A stretch of 64,000 nt of DNA from Siphonodentalium dalli (lineage: Eukaryota; Mollusca; Scaphopoda; Gadilida; Siphonodentaliidae). The notes beneath the pieces were generated by a model. It was not told the origin of the DNA, did not search any database, and was given only the letters and a program-made list of their open reading frames with translations. Below, piece after piece: positions 11,540 to 23,600 of the stretch. Each line of letters opens with the position of its first letter. Positions within the stretch are counted from its first letter, which is position 1. Where the stretch lies: positions 149,041,379 through 149,105,378 of the forward strand of contig CP136063.1 of the NCBI GenBank assembly GCA_032622095.1. Direction: 5' to 3'. The translations under genes and the position numbers were made by a program.

Positions 11540-11938
11540 AAAATGCAGATTTATGTCCATAGCCCCACCCACATTTGACCCAGTGACCTCATTTGAACAA
11601 ATCTGAACCACAGTCACCCAAGGTACCCTCATACCAAATATGAACCCATTCGGCCCGACAACTTCAGAAAAGAAGTCGTTTTAAGAATTACTATGTGGAA
11701 AAATAGTTATGGTCCTGACATCAAAACTATTTGACTTGGTGACCTCATTTGAACAAATCTGAATGAGAGTCACCTAGGGAACATCCATACCAAATATGAA
11801 CCAATTCGGTATGATGGTTTCAGAGGAGAAGATGTTTAAAAAAAGTTGACGGACGGACAGACGGACGGACGACGGACGGACGACGGACGAGGAGTGATGA
11901 CTATAGCTCTACCAGAGACTTCGTCTCAGGTGAGCTAA
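11540..11938 (+). repeat. Dispersed repeat with GACGGACGGAC tail and GAGCTAA end
   Basis: Two units share GACCTCATTTGAACAAATCT and CATACCAAATATGAAC, then pass into a GACGGACGGAC-type simple repeat at about 11,850-11,890. The array ends with a small hairpin (GAGACTTCGTCTC) and GAGCTAA. The ending resembles the hairpin plus GAGCTAA of the AAGATGGCTGCC family. Confidence 0.65.
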
Positions 11939-14179
11939 AAAGAACATACTGGTAGTTCTGATTATGGCTGGATGTTTTTTGGGCCTTACCGGTCAATAAT
12001 TGCAAACACAACTGAACAATTATGTTCAAACATTGCCTGAATCAGGAAAACTTAATGACCTATTGAAACTAAAAGACACCCAATAACTGTTTTCCCCAAC
12101 ACATGTGGCAATTTCACAGTATCGTGATATTCGTCTCTGTTGATGCAATATGGACTGGATCCAGTGTCACATTGAATGTCATACTAATTAAGTGATACTA
12201 CTTTATATTCATCTGAAAACCACCATACCCTTCCAATATACTCCCACATAACCCAACTCATTCCATATGAAACTACCTTATCTTGAAACACCTATCGAAC
12301 CGGCCCACCCTGTGAGTAGACAAGTATACGCGATAAAACATCAACAATTTTAAACCTGAAGCCCCCATTTACTTGAAACAACTTGAAGTGTTTTAAAATC
12401 ACTCTCACAGGATGGACCTTGTCACAAGCCAATCGGAAACGACTCCCAAAAACTTAAAGCTTGTTGTCGAATCCCTTTCATATCATCACTGTTAATATTT
12501 GTCTTGTTTTTGTAATATATAATGACTAATATGGAATTAATACTGTTTACACCAATTAAGTGATACCAGCACAGTTACTAACATAAAGTCAACTATAGTA
12601 TAAAATTGCCTAAAATGTGTTATTTATCAACATTTTGTTCAACAAAATTTGGCCGGATTGTCAAATATCTAACACCCAAAGCCACTTGATTTTATAGTTA
12701 TCCATATTCATCCACAATTTGGTCCGAGACTGTCGGCTTGACGAATATTTGCCAGGCGACCAAAAATTACATGTCGGGAAATAACAATTAAAAAAATCAA
12801 TATCTGATATGTCTTATCGTTGCTAAATTCTCAAATAAAACATTATTTTTAGCATTTCACATCCAGTAACTGTGGTACCAGATAGCTTTCTTTCCTTTTC
12901 CTCCCAATGTACTTTGGATTCCCCTTTCCAAGCTACACCACAACACTTAATTTAGACTGTAACAAATATTGCCCATGAATATGCTATTTTAAGTTGGTGC
13001 TCATGTGGAAAAACTGTATTTTGCATAATATAGGCAATCATTACTGTGATAAATGAAGTTTGATTGGGTAATATGGATCATTGTTATTTTTTGGCGATAA
13101 GATTTCTAAAATAACTGGCTGTAGAGTAATGCTCGATCATCTCTGCATAGATACATGATGTTGTGTTTTTCAGCTGGGTCACTTATGTTTGTTATGTCAT
13201 TGCAAATATATTAACACCTGTTTGTTTATTAGTTAATTTCATGGACATCATTCAAGTTACATACCCAATCCAAAAAAATTTGCACTGTCTCAAAAATCAA
13301 ATTTGCTTCTACATACTTAAGGTTACTTATAATACTTAAGATTACTTATAATAAGGTTGTTCTGGCGTGCCTGCACTCTTTTATCAGCTAGTGCTTTTTG
13401 TCCAAGTTGTCATCCAGAAATAATAAAAAAAACATTTACCCTCTGAGGTGGGGGGGGGGGGGGGGTGGGAATCCAGTCCATACATCAATGCAATAAACTG
13501 CAAACTTATCTAGTAGTATTAATAGATCAGTTCCTAATTTGAGCTGAAGAGGTAAAGGAAATGTAGTTATGTGTTTAGCAGAACTGGGAGAGTATATAGA
13601 TTAATGTAAATTTAAGTGATTGCACTGGTGGCAGTCTGGCAGATGGAATTATATTTGCTTATCATCCCCATTGGTTTAATTTAGGGGCATAACACATGCA
13701 GCTAAGTAGACTTTAATTGCATTGGTTAGGCAGGAGAATGGGTCCAGAGAAATACGATTTCAGGGAAAGGGACCCTAAAAGGAAATCACTGCCCTGTAGT
13801 GGAAATCATAAAAACTTGATATTTTTAGCTAGAAAAAGCCCAAAAGGGGCATAAACTCTCGAGAAAAATGTACTAAATTAACAACCAAACGTGACATGTA
13901 CCTTTTAAAATGTCAATATATGTGTGGGATAAAGTTAACTTGTTGGCTATATCGGTGTTCATCTATATCTAATTGGGATACTTGAAGCTGTTAATAATTT
14001 CTGTTGATGTGTTTATACATTATTAAGAGTCCATTCACAAGCATGTTATAATAATGTGATAGAGCCTGCCCACCATTTCTTTACTAAATGGATTCTCCCA
14101 CTCAGTTATGGAAATGTAAGCGGACAGCAGACAGACGAACAGATTATGCAAGTGCAGAATGATTTATATTAATTGGTAA
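11939..14179. other. 3' flank of the protease gene; one dispersed repeat and a poly-G tract
   Basis: A dispersed repeat starts near 12,590 (TATAGTATAAAATTGCCT) and runs to about 12,860. It matches 22,011-22,250. A run of 16 G lies at 13,450-13,465. Otherwise no gene is seen. On the minus strand, ATTAAA occurs near 13,680 and 13,718 and AATAAA near 13,222. They are too far from the stop to be called as the gene's poly(A) signal with confidence. Confidence 0.5.
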
Positions 14180-14295
14180 GAAATGTTCAGATCATAAGTT
14201 CAACAAACGTTTGTCATTTGTTGAACTTATTATCTGAACATTATCTAAGGGAACTACTTGTCAACCAGTATTTAGTAAAGAAAGGGTTAATGTTT
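14180..14295. repeat. Palindromic repeat family C
   Basis: AATGTTCAGATCATAAGTTC and its inverted copy lie head to head within about 65 bp. They are followed by AACTACTTGTC...AGTATTTAGTA. The same palindrome and the same right flank occur at 28,125-28,245. A diverged copy lies at about 45,000-45,085. Confidence 0.8.
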
Positions 14296-14541
14296 GAGTT
14301 CACCAATTATGTATTTGTGTACATATTAGGTGTCCTATGCAATAAATAAATATATATACATGTACATAAATCATGGATAAAGCCAATGTAGGTTGTTCAT
14401 TGGGTGTCATTACTAAGCACCAATTAATTTTTCCACCAAAGTTTGTGAAAATTTGTGAAATGTTTTTTTAAATGAAATTGAAGCGGCTCGTCATGTGTGG
14501 ACAACAAATGTCATCTGTTCCCGAGTTTGCTGTGAGTGTGG

Positions 14542-14660
14542 TCAGTTGATGTGATATCTAACCCAACTGATAAAGGTCTTCACATTCGTGTATACACCTG
14601 GTGCATTTGGTTCGGCACATCCTTTTCCCCATGATGTCAGTCCAAGTATTGTGTGAATGC
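14542..14660 (-). CDS. Protease exon 10 (C-terminus and stop)
   Basis: The exon starts after a TTTGCAG acceptor and encodes [18 protein letters not shown] and then [21 protein letters not shown] before TGA. SWG with KGC supplies the S1 wall and the cysteine equivalent to C220. PGVYT and the ISW helix are the usual trypsin-family C-terminus. It joins the previous exon in phase 1. Confidence 0.95.
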
Positions 14661-17600
14661 CTGCAAAGATGGAAATAAACAGAGTATGGTAAAAGCGACA
14701 CTGGTTAATAGGAGTCTGTGGACAAGTTTGATGTATGACAGAGCATATGACTTAGATTATGAATGAATTTCACAACAAATTTCATCAGATCAAGATTTAA
14801 GCTGGATCTCTGCATTTGTGGGAGTAGTACATGTAGCAAATATTAGAATCAATATACCAAAAATGAAAGATATGACACAATAAGGGCTATAGTTATCATC
14901 CGTAAACCAAAATGGCCAGTAAATACTAAGACGAAAAGAGGAAAACTTCTATATCATTCAGTTTGAAACTGCACAGTATTTTCATATTACTGTTCCACAT
15001 TCCAAACTTGTATCTGTAAATATTCAAGAGACTGAATCCAAGTTTGAGCCTGACCTGACCTGTCTATCGTCTGCTGATTTTTCCTGGATATCCATCCAAA
15101 TGAATAATAGACCATTCCAATGCATATTTTAATAATATAATGGGAGAATCCATTCAGTATAGAAAGGGTTAATGCCAATATCATCCATAAAACTGTCACA
15201 TGGAGAGACACAAGTGATAACAATAATAAATAATTAATTTTACGGGGACGACTTTAATAGTTAGCCAGTGATCAAACAATAATAAATTTATCATTTGGAA
15301 AACAACAAAACACAAATATCGAAGTCGAGAAAGTTTTATTTTCGTCAGACAAGAGAATGTTATTTTATCATACAACATAGCTTCAGTAAAACACATACCA
15401 TTTATATTGCAGACAAACGGGCCACCACTGTCACCTTGGCATGTATCGATACCACCTACAGCATATCCAGCACATAACATCCTTGACGTCACTTGACCTC
15501 TATACATCATCCAACTATTGCATGTATCTTTCTCAATAATAGGCACATCAGCAGTCTTTAGAGTATCACTAGGCCTAGGGTATCCACCGTATCCTGCAAC
15601 AGTTGGCAATATTTTGAGTAAGTTTTCATGAAAATATAACAAACTTCAAAATATTAAGAAAAATCAATGCTCATGTGATCACACATAACTTATGCATATG
15701 CGACATAGATGAAAGATTAGATTTCTCCAATTGTGACATCAGAAGTGAGTCACTTTGCAGAATAGTTTCCTTCGATGTAAGGCAGTTAGTGAAATTGGGA
15801 GGGATATATACCACATTTATGTCCAATCCCCATTCATAAACTCTTCTATAGTCAATTTTACGCCCATTTCCACGATGGGGTTTACTCGGCAACATTTGAA
15901 TTCTATGCCGACAGTAGATTACACCCATAAACAATACATTTGGGAACACATGCACTGTGCTTTTATCCAACATCCCATTACTGTTACGGTTTTTAAGTTT
16001 TTGTAAGTGGTCCCATATTATTTGTTAGTTAAACATTTTTACACTGGATGTCTCACAATGTGTATGTAATTTCCAATTTACATATTATCAGGTATACTTG
16101 ATAGAATTTCTTTCAATCAACGACCATGTGGCTGTGTTTTCGTTTACCGCATGGTGGTCACTTCGCAAGGTCAAATGATTTCTTTTGAAATTATGTAAAC
16201 ATGTTAACCGGTTAACAGTCAGTTGTGGTTTATTTTAGATGAGAAGGTAATTGATGCTTAAACCCCAGTATATAGAAGGGTAAATGGATTGGGCAGTGAA
16301 CATAAATGGTGTATCTTTACCTACCAATTTCACTAGCTGCTTCTCGTTGAAGGAAACTTGGACTATTTGCAGATGTGTAATGTGGCTTCATTCGGGATGA
16401 CAGTATATTCAGGCAATATGTACGGGGCCCCAAAAAACAGCGACTTTATTTTATAAAATGTAATCATGGCCAGTTGACTCACCTGCAATTTATATACATG
16501 AAGGACAATAATTCTGTCCCTTTATTGCATGCAGCATTGATGATTACGAATGAAACTTATACTTAGGTAGCAATACACGATTTCCAGCAATTTTGGCCAA
16601 CCTTGGAGGGGGTGCTGTACTTCAAATCAATGCTGAGCCATTATCTTTGGCATAAGTCCCATTAAGCATATTCTATTTTCGACAGAAATTTTAGGTGTAC
16701 TCATATGTCCGTAACTTAGCCTCTTTGTAAAATTTGTCATTGAGTTATGCCCCTTGGTTTGCACACACAAAACGCTCAATTTACCCATTTTTTGACTCAA
16801 ATTGATCATTTTTAACCCAAAAACAGACCATGACAGAGCGAATGTCAGTAAATAAGCTTCTTCCAAATGATAGAGCTATTTTAGAGCTGAGAAATATTTG
16901 AAATAGAAAAAAGTTATCGTATTAATTTGAAAAAAAAATTCTTGCAAGCGCAGATCACAGAATTCAGGGGAGAGAAATCGGGCTATTTTCTTGTAACCAA
17001 TAACACAGAGTTGGCCTTCACTGAATACGAAATTCCTGTTGCATATCAAAATTTTATTCACTTTTTTTAGATCTTTCCCAGATTTGTAAAAAAGTTAAAC
17101 CTTCAAACCAGTAATGACACAGTTAACACAGGCTACACTGGCCCCCCAAGATACTTATTTTTCTATTTTTCAGACCCCCTACAACCCGTGAAATCGTGTA
17201 CTGCTACCTTATAGCTTTCCAAGTCATTACTTACCATAGTTTTTGGTTGTTCCCCAGCCAGAAACCAGACATCGTTTTCCTGTTTCATATTCTGTAGCTG
17301 CGTTTGGTAAACATGCTGGCTGCACATAATCGCTAAACTGAATTCCCCTCCCGTCATTTGATTTTACTTTCAATAATGCAATGTCATAATCTTTAGTGAC
17401 CTCTGGAAAGAACAACATTTTTAAATGGATGTAGAGCACTCCGCTGTGGTGATTGAATGGGACTAGAGAATATAGACAATAGTTAACTGTTCTGAGTAAC
17501 GTATGGTTTTTCTCCTCGAGTGAGTTCCAGAGGATTATTTTTACGAGGCACTCTCACGACAGTTGACTTGTGTTTATTATATTTTCTATACCAGTTTGTT

Positions 17601-20600
17601 ATGACCCAGACCACAATGAAACACACGGTTAGACCTAATAACACGTTCTTAGATCAACAACATCACCAGCCATTTCTGTTAATATAACACCCAAGGATAC
17701 TGAATGATGCAAAAATTGATGTCATGACACAGCGCTGAGAGTGGGATAACATGTTGAGAGTAGGATAACACATTTGGTCTTCTGGGAGTGACGATATGAT
17801 TTATATTTTGACGTAAAAAGTTGATGAAAATATAATAAAAAGTAGTTATCTCCATAAATTGCACATGTATATCCAAATTGTCAATATGTAATACCATTTT
17901 TGCATATGAAATATGAAGCGGCTCTGGTTGGTAAAACAAATGCTGTTGGATTATCAGGGATAAATTTGTCATGAGTTAAAGAGTACTATTATTAGTTGAA
18001 TGAATTATTACATTGGGAAACTGGGTACACTATTATCAGTTTGGTTCACTGAGATAAGCTCACAGTATGTATTTAATTAAAAAAGGAAATTACTTTACTA
18101 GCAGATGAGTATCAAGAATATTGTAACATTGATTTGGGTACCATTGATCTATGAAACATTGAATAGAGTACCCCAAGAATTTCCAAATTTCAAACTTCAA
18201 AATAATATATTTGTTATTTGGTTCAATTATGGAATAAAGTTGAGATTTACCCTAGGAAACAAACAACAATAATGAGTCTGATAATCATTGCACACATTCA
18301 GACCAGAGGATTTCATGATTTAAGATCCTTGGTGATATTTAGGGGATCCTGGGTATCTGAAATCTGAAGCTATGGGAGGAAGATGTAAATTGAAAATGTT
18401 CAACTTCCAACAAAAACTAAATTTCTATGAAACTTGTTTTTAATTAAGGCACTTTTGAATTATTATTCCCCAATGTACCAAGAGAAACATTTGGCATTAC
18501 ACATCAACCTATATGATGTTAGCAATATTATGTAATCGCGGGTGGCAAGTGGCAGAGTCGGAAGCTCGTGCTTGTGTAATACAGTAATGCCCTAAATAGT
18601 CGACTCCTTAACCACAGCAGAATTATGGGTAATTATTCAGGATTTAGTCGGAAATATAGCTTGTTGCAATTCATCGGAAAGCTCTCAGTGAAAAATTACC
18701 CATAATTCTGCTGTGGTTAAGGAGTCGATTATTTAGGGCATTACTGTGGAATAACTATATGGCAGCATGCATGTCAATTGAAATTAAGTCTTGTATGTGG
18801 TGTAATTTGGGTAGACGTATTTGGCCATACAGTAGAATCCGTCCGAGAATTTCGGTCAACTTTTTCGGCTCGCTGTAATTATCGCCCCTTGCTTTGTAAC
18901 TTCCGGTTTTAAAAGTTCAGATTTGTGTTCTTTTCGACGTTTTCTCATTCTATAATTGCTTGTTTTGTATATTATTCGCAGCTTGATTGTGCTTGATGTA
19001 GGACGAACCAACTGTTGACTGTTTTAATCCGTTCCGATATGAGAAATAAAAAATGAATCGCCGGAAAATAGCAAGTGAATTGGCGGTATTTTGTCTTCGC
19101 CGGTTTTGCCCTTTCAACTTCAAGTTCAAGGCTTTTGCCTTTTGCCCGTTTTGGGCCAAGTTTGACATTTGGCACCAAATCTGCTTTTACAGATCTGGCC
19201 ATTGTGGGACTGTGGCTGTGTCAGTTTGTGAGTGTGATAGCTGAACAGGGACCAAGAAAACATTTCTTCTAGTATATTCAACGCCGACAATGGACTAACC
19301 AGCTTCAACGAGGCTCAAGTTGCTCAACCTCTGCCTCACAAAACTTCAAGTTCAAGTCAAAAGTTACAAGTGACAAATGTTCATAAAACAGTGCAAAATT
19401 ACTGGCCACCTGACTTGGACGTTAAGATACAGATGCAAAATAACAATTTAGTTTCAGTTTCAGATTTAGATTCAATAAAAATTATTTGAAAACAAAAATA
19501 TATATTATTATCTAATTATTTATATTATCGCACCCAATGACTCGTCAAAATTGTCGTTCAATCTATCAGTATCAGTTCTGGCAAACCTCGTTAATATGCA
19601 GCCCTGGGAATTGAGAAAAAGATGTCTATGTCAGTATGGGCAATATGTTTGCCTAGCTGGAAGAAATCGGACTTGGCAAAACTGATTTCACCTTGGCAAT
19701 TTTGTAACAGCATTGGTTTTTGCAACAATATTGCCATTTCATATATAAAGATATAATATCCTTACAACCAAGGTGCATGGACACTAATTTATTTTGATTA
19801 GCCATCAAATAAATTATAGACAATTCTGCATCTAATTCACTCAATTTACTGTCATCTATATTATTATTTATATTGGGCAACATTGTTTCCAGACCATTAT
19901 TCAACAAATATATGTATATAATTATTTACATACATGTAGCCTGTCTGTGTTACACTAAATCATGTTTGGTAATTGGTCAACTGCCAATCATTTCTAATAC
20001 AAGACTATAACACTGTATGGACATTTATTGGAAAGGATAGTTATTTTGTAGTTCGCTTGTTTCTTTCCAGATGGCCAGCCTGCCAGGACACAACTGGGAT
20101 AAGCCCACAATGGGTTCATATTTAGCAGATATTTGATTTTTTAACAAGGCCAAAATAAAAAAGACCTGTGTTTCTAGAGACCCGCCCACCCCTATTCCAG
20201 CACTGCCGACCATTTTCATTTTATTGATTTTGCAAAATTAGTACGCATCCGATTTTATTTTCCATGTTATCCGATTCATTTCCATGTAAAACAGACACAT
20301 CGCGTGAAGCGCAAATTATACCACACTTCAATTAGGTCACAGCCGAATCAATCCTATTTTTCATGTTTTATTCAATAAAACAATAAATTACACTATATTC
20401 TAATATTACGTACTTAGTTTTATTATTGTATAGTACATTAAAAACAAGGATAAGCAGTCTGGGGGGTATTCATATTTATTTTGAGCAAATTAAAAAAAAT
20501 AAAATGAAAAGCTACCCCCACCCCTATTTTTTTTTCTTGCATGTCACCAGAAACACGGGTATATTTGTTTTGGCCTAATTGGTCACTATAGAACCTATAG

Positions 20601-23600
20601 CCCATTAATTTATACATTAAAATTTAACCAGGTTTAATCCAAAAATAACGGGATCTAAAAACTATTTCAAGCTCAACAAATATAATAGAAAATATGTGGT
20701 CTATTGTGTATATCAGGGTGTATAAGATGTAAAAAGTGAAAGAAATATGTTGAGTTTGGCACTTAATTTAACAGAGATAAAATTATGAGATAAGAAAGTA
20801 TAGCTTTGTGATTAGTACATTATTTTATTTTTCAGGGGGGGTGGTATACTGAAATTGGTAGGGGCAGAGGTCTGAATTAGGGGTAGGTGGGTTACCGGAA
20901 ATATTATTTTTAAGCCTGACTAGTAACCAACCATCCTGAAGTAGTGTAGCTGGTAGCCTTGTATACATGTACATGTACCTATCAGATATATTTTGAAAGT
21001 TCTGCGATGATTCTTGCCAAAAAAATATTCTTAGTATAAACCATCTGATTGGTGTTCAAATTGCACTTGATGTTCATTTTTGGGGTTCTTTCTATTGCAC
21101 TATGTCCTTAATATAATATGGAAAAAATAGTTCTTGCCTCACTAACTAAATGGTTATTGGTCAATGTCAGTATTTTCACCCTTATTAAACTTTAGTTGTA
21201 AAATTGAGCTTTTTCATGTATTGTTATCACATTTGATTTCAAATTGAATATAAAGAACCCAAACATGCCACAATAAAATGAACTAATCTGAGGAATTCTA
21301 CAGCAAAAAGCAAGGCTGTCTTATAAGCCTCACCAGCTGGATGTTGGTTCAATACCAGTCATTTTCCCCAAAATTTTAGTGAAGAAAATTTAGCTTTTTC
21401 ATGTTTTCATCAACACATTTACTTTAAAAGTAAATATAAGTCACTCACACATGCTGAAACAGAATGATATGATATGCAGAGTATATCATACCTCACTAGA
21501 TCGCTATTGGGTCATTTCCCTGAAATTTAGAAGTGAAAATTTAGCATTTTCATGTTATCAGGCCAATACATGTATAAGTCATTTTTCTCCAAAATTTAGA
21601 GGCGAAAACTGAGCTTTTTCATGTTATCATCAACATATTTGGTTTTAATGTGAACATCAAGCAATCGAACATGCCCGTGTGGCATTATCTGATAAGGTGA
21701 GCCCAAGAACAAAAAGCATGGCTGTATTCCATGCCCCATTAGCTATTGGGTAAATATTAGAATTATTTTTCAGAATTAAATGGCAAAGAATTAGTTTTTT
21801 CCATGTTATCACCAACCTATTTGCTTTTAAAATAGATAAATATAACACATATACATGACCAGACGGAATAAGCAGGCATGGGGACTACATGAACCAAAAA
21901 GCAAGGATGTAGCATATATTCCATGTCTGCATAACTGGTCATGGGCCAATATTAGTCATTGTTAATTTAGTCCTGACTTGCCACTGTAGCCATATGGCTG
22001 GCTATATGGCTCTGTCAACTATAGTATAAAATTGCCTGAAACATGTTATTTATCAACATGTTATTCAACGAAATTTGGCCTTATTGTCAACAGAAAGCCT
22101 ATTGATTTTTGAGTTATCCATCTTCATCCGCAATTTGGTCCAAGACCGTCGGTTCGTCGACTGCTTACTGGGCCCCTAATAATTCTTGATGGTGAAAAAT
22201 AATAGATTTCAAAAATCGATATCTGATAACTCTCACCTTATATGTGAGTTCCTCACCTCGAATAAAATATTTTTTACCCCCGATCCAAATAAATAGTAAT
22301 TGAGGGGTGCTTAATCGTATTATGCATCTTTAACCCTTCCATGATTGGAGCTTCCTGAAATTTTGTGAAAAACCTGTGCCTGTGCATTCGTTTTAATAGG
22401 GCCATGTAGGCCTATGCGAGTCTCCCATAGGGAGCCTCGCATATATAACTTATAAGAGAATACATTGGCCTAACAATATTTACTTGCGTAACAGGCAATT
22501 CATCATTGAGACGCAATCAAACCATGATACAATATATATACCTTTGGCTTACTGCCAAATCCTTTTCTCTAATGTTGAATTGTTAATGTCTTTATATTAT
22601 GTCTTATATTTGCTAGTTCTTGAGAACACTTAACAATATTTACCTTGACCTTGTACGCCAGTGCATTCTCCTATATATGCGGCTCCCTATGGGAGACTCA
22701 CATATATAAGAGAATGCACTGGCACATGATCTTTAATGCTGCACCAGCGCAGCTCCCATCATGAAAGGGTTAAGTAAGTTAATTAAGTTAAAAGAATTGA
22801 TCATCCGAAATTTCCATCTAATATTTTGTTAGGCATGAAATTTCCAACTACTGAAGATTTTCGTCAAAGTTAGGGGGGGGGGGGGTAACTTAATCCAGAC
22901 AAAAAATACCCACCCTCCGGTCACCGTGTCCCTATGGGAGGCCAAATTCACATTTAATAGCTAATTACGCTTAAGAGTCATATATTCCATTTCGCTTAAA
23001 CGTAATGGAAATTGAATTAAGCTTATATGGGAGGCCAAATTAATTTTTAATAATTATTTGCACGTAAGCACAATTATTTGTGCTTATATTAGAACAATTA
23101 TTTACGTTTAGCGAAAAAACATTGCGCTCAAGCACAAATATTTGCGCTTAAGTACAAATAATATTGCTAAAGCGCAAATAATTATTAAAAGTGAATTTGA
23201 CTTAAGCATATAATAACATAATGCTTGAGCGTAATACTAATAGCATTATGCTTAAGCATAATGGGTTAATTTATGCCTCGCTTGTGTGTAATGGCATTAC
23301 ACTTAAGCGTAATTAGCCATTAAAATTAATTGTGAACTTGGCATCCCATAGGTCCCTGAATACTACACTGACAGTGTTATAATTATCACATTGATTCTAC
23401 AGCATCTATTGCGATGTTATTCAAATGAGAATATTGAAATAACAATTTAAACATGCGTGTGTATCTCTTTTTGAGACCCCCCACCCACTACTAGGCACTA
23501 GGCCCTTTGCCAGTATTGCACTTTTAGCTGGGCACTATGACACTAAGTCACAAGGGCCGGGTCCAGATTTTTAAAAATAAAAATAAAAATGTTTACAGAT

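Noticed and set aside
19053-19308. Clustered short frames on both strands in the 7-kb element, considered as a transposase remnant
   Set aside because: No DDE-type, zinc-finger or other transposase motif was visible in any frame.
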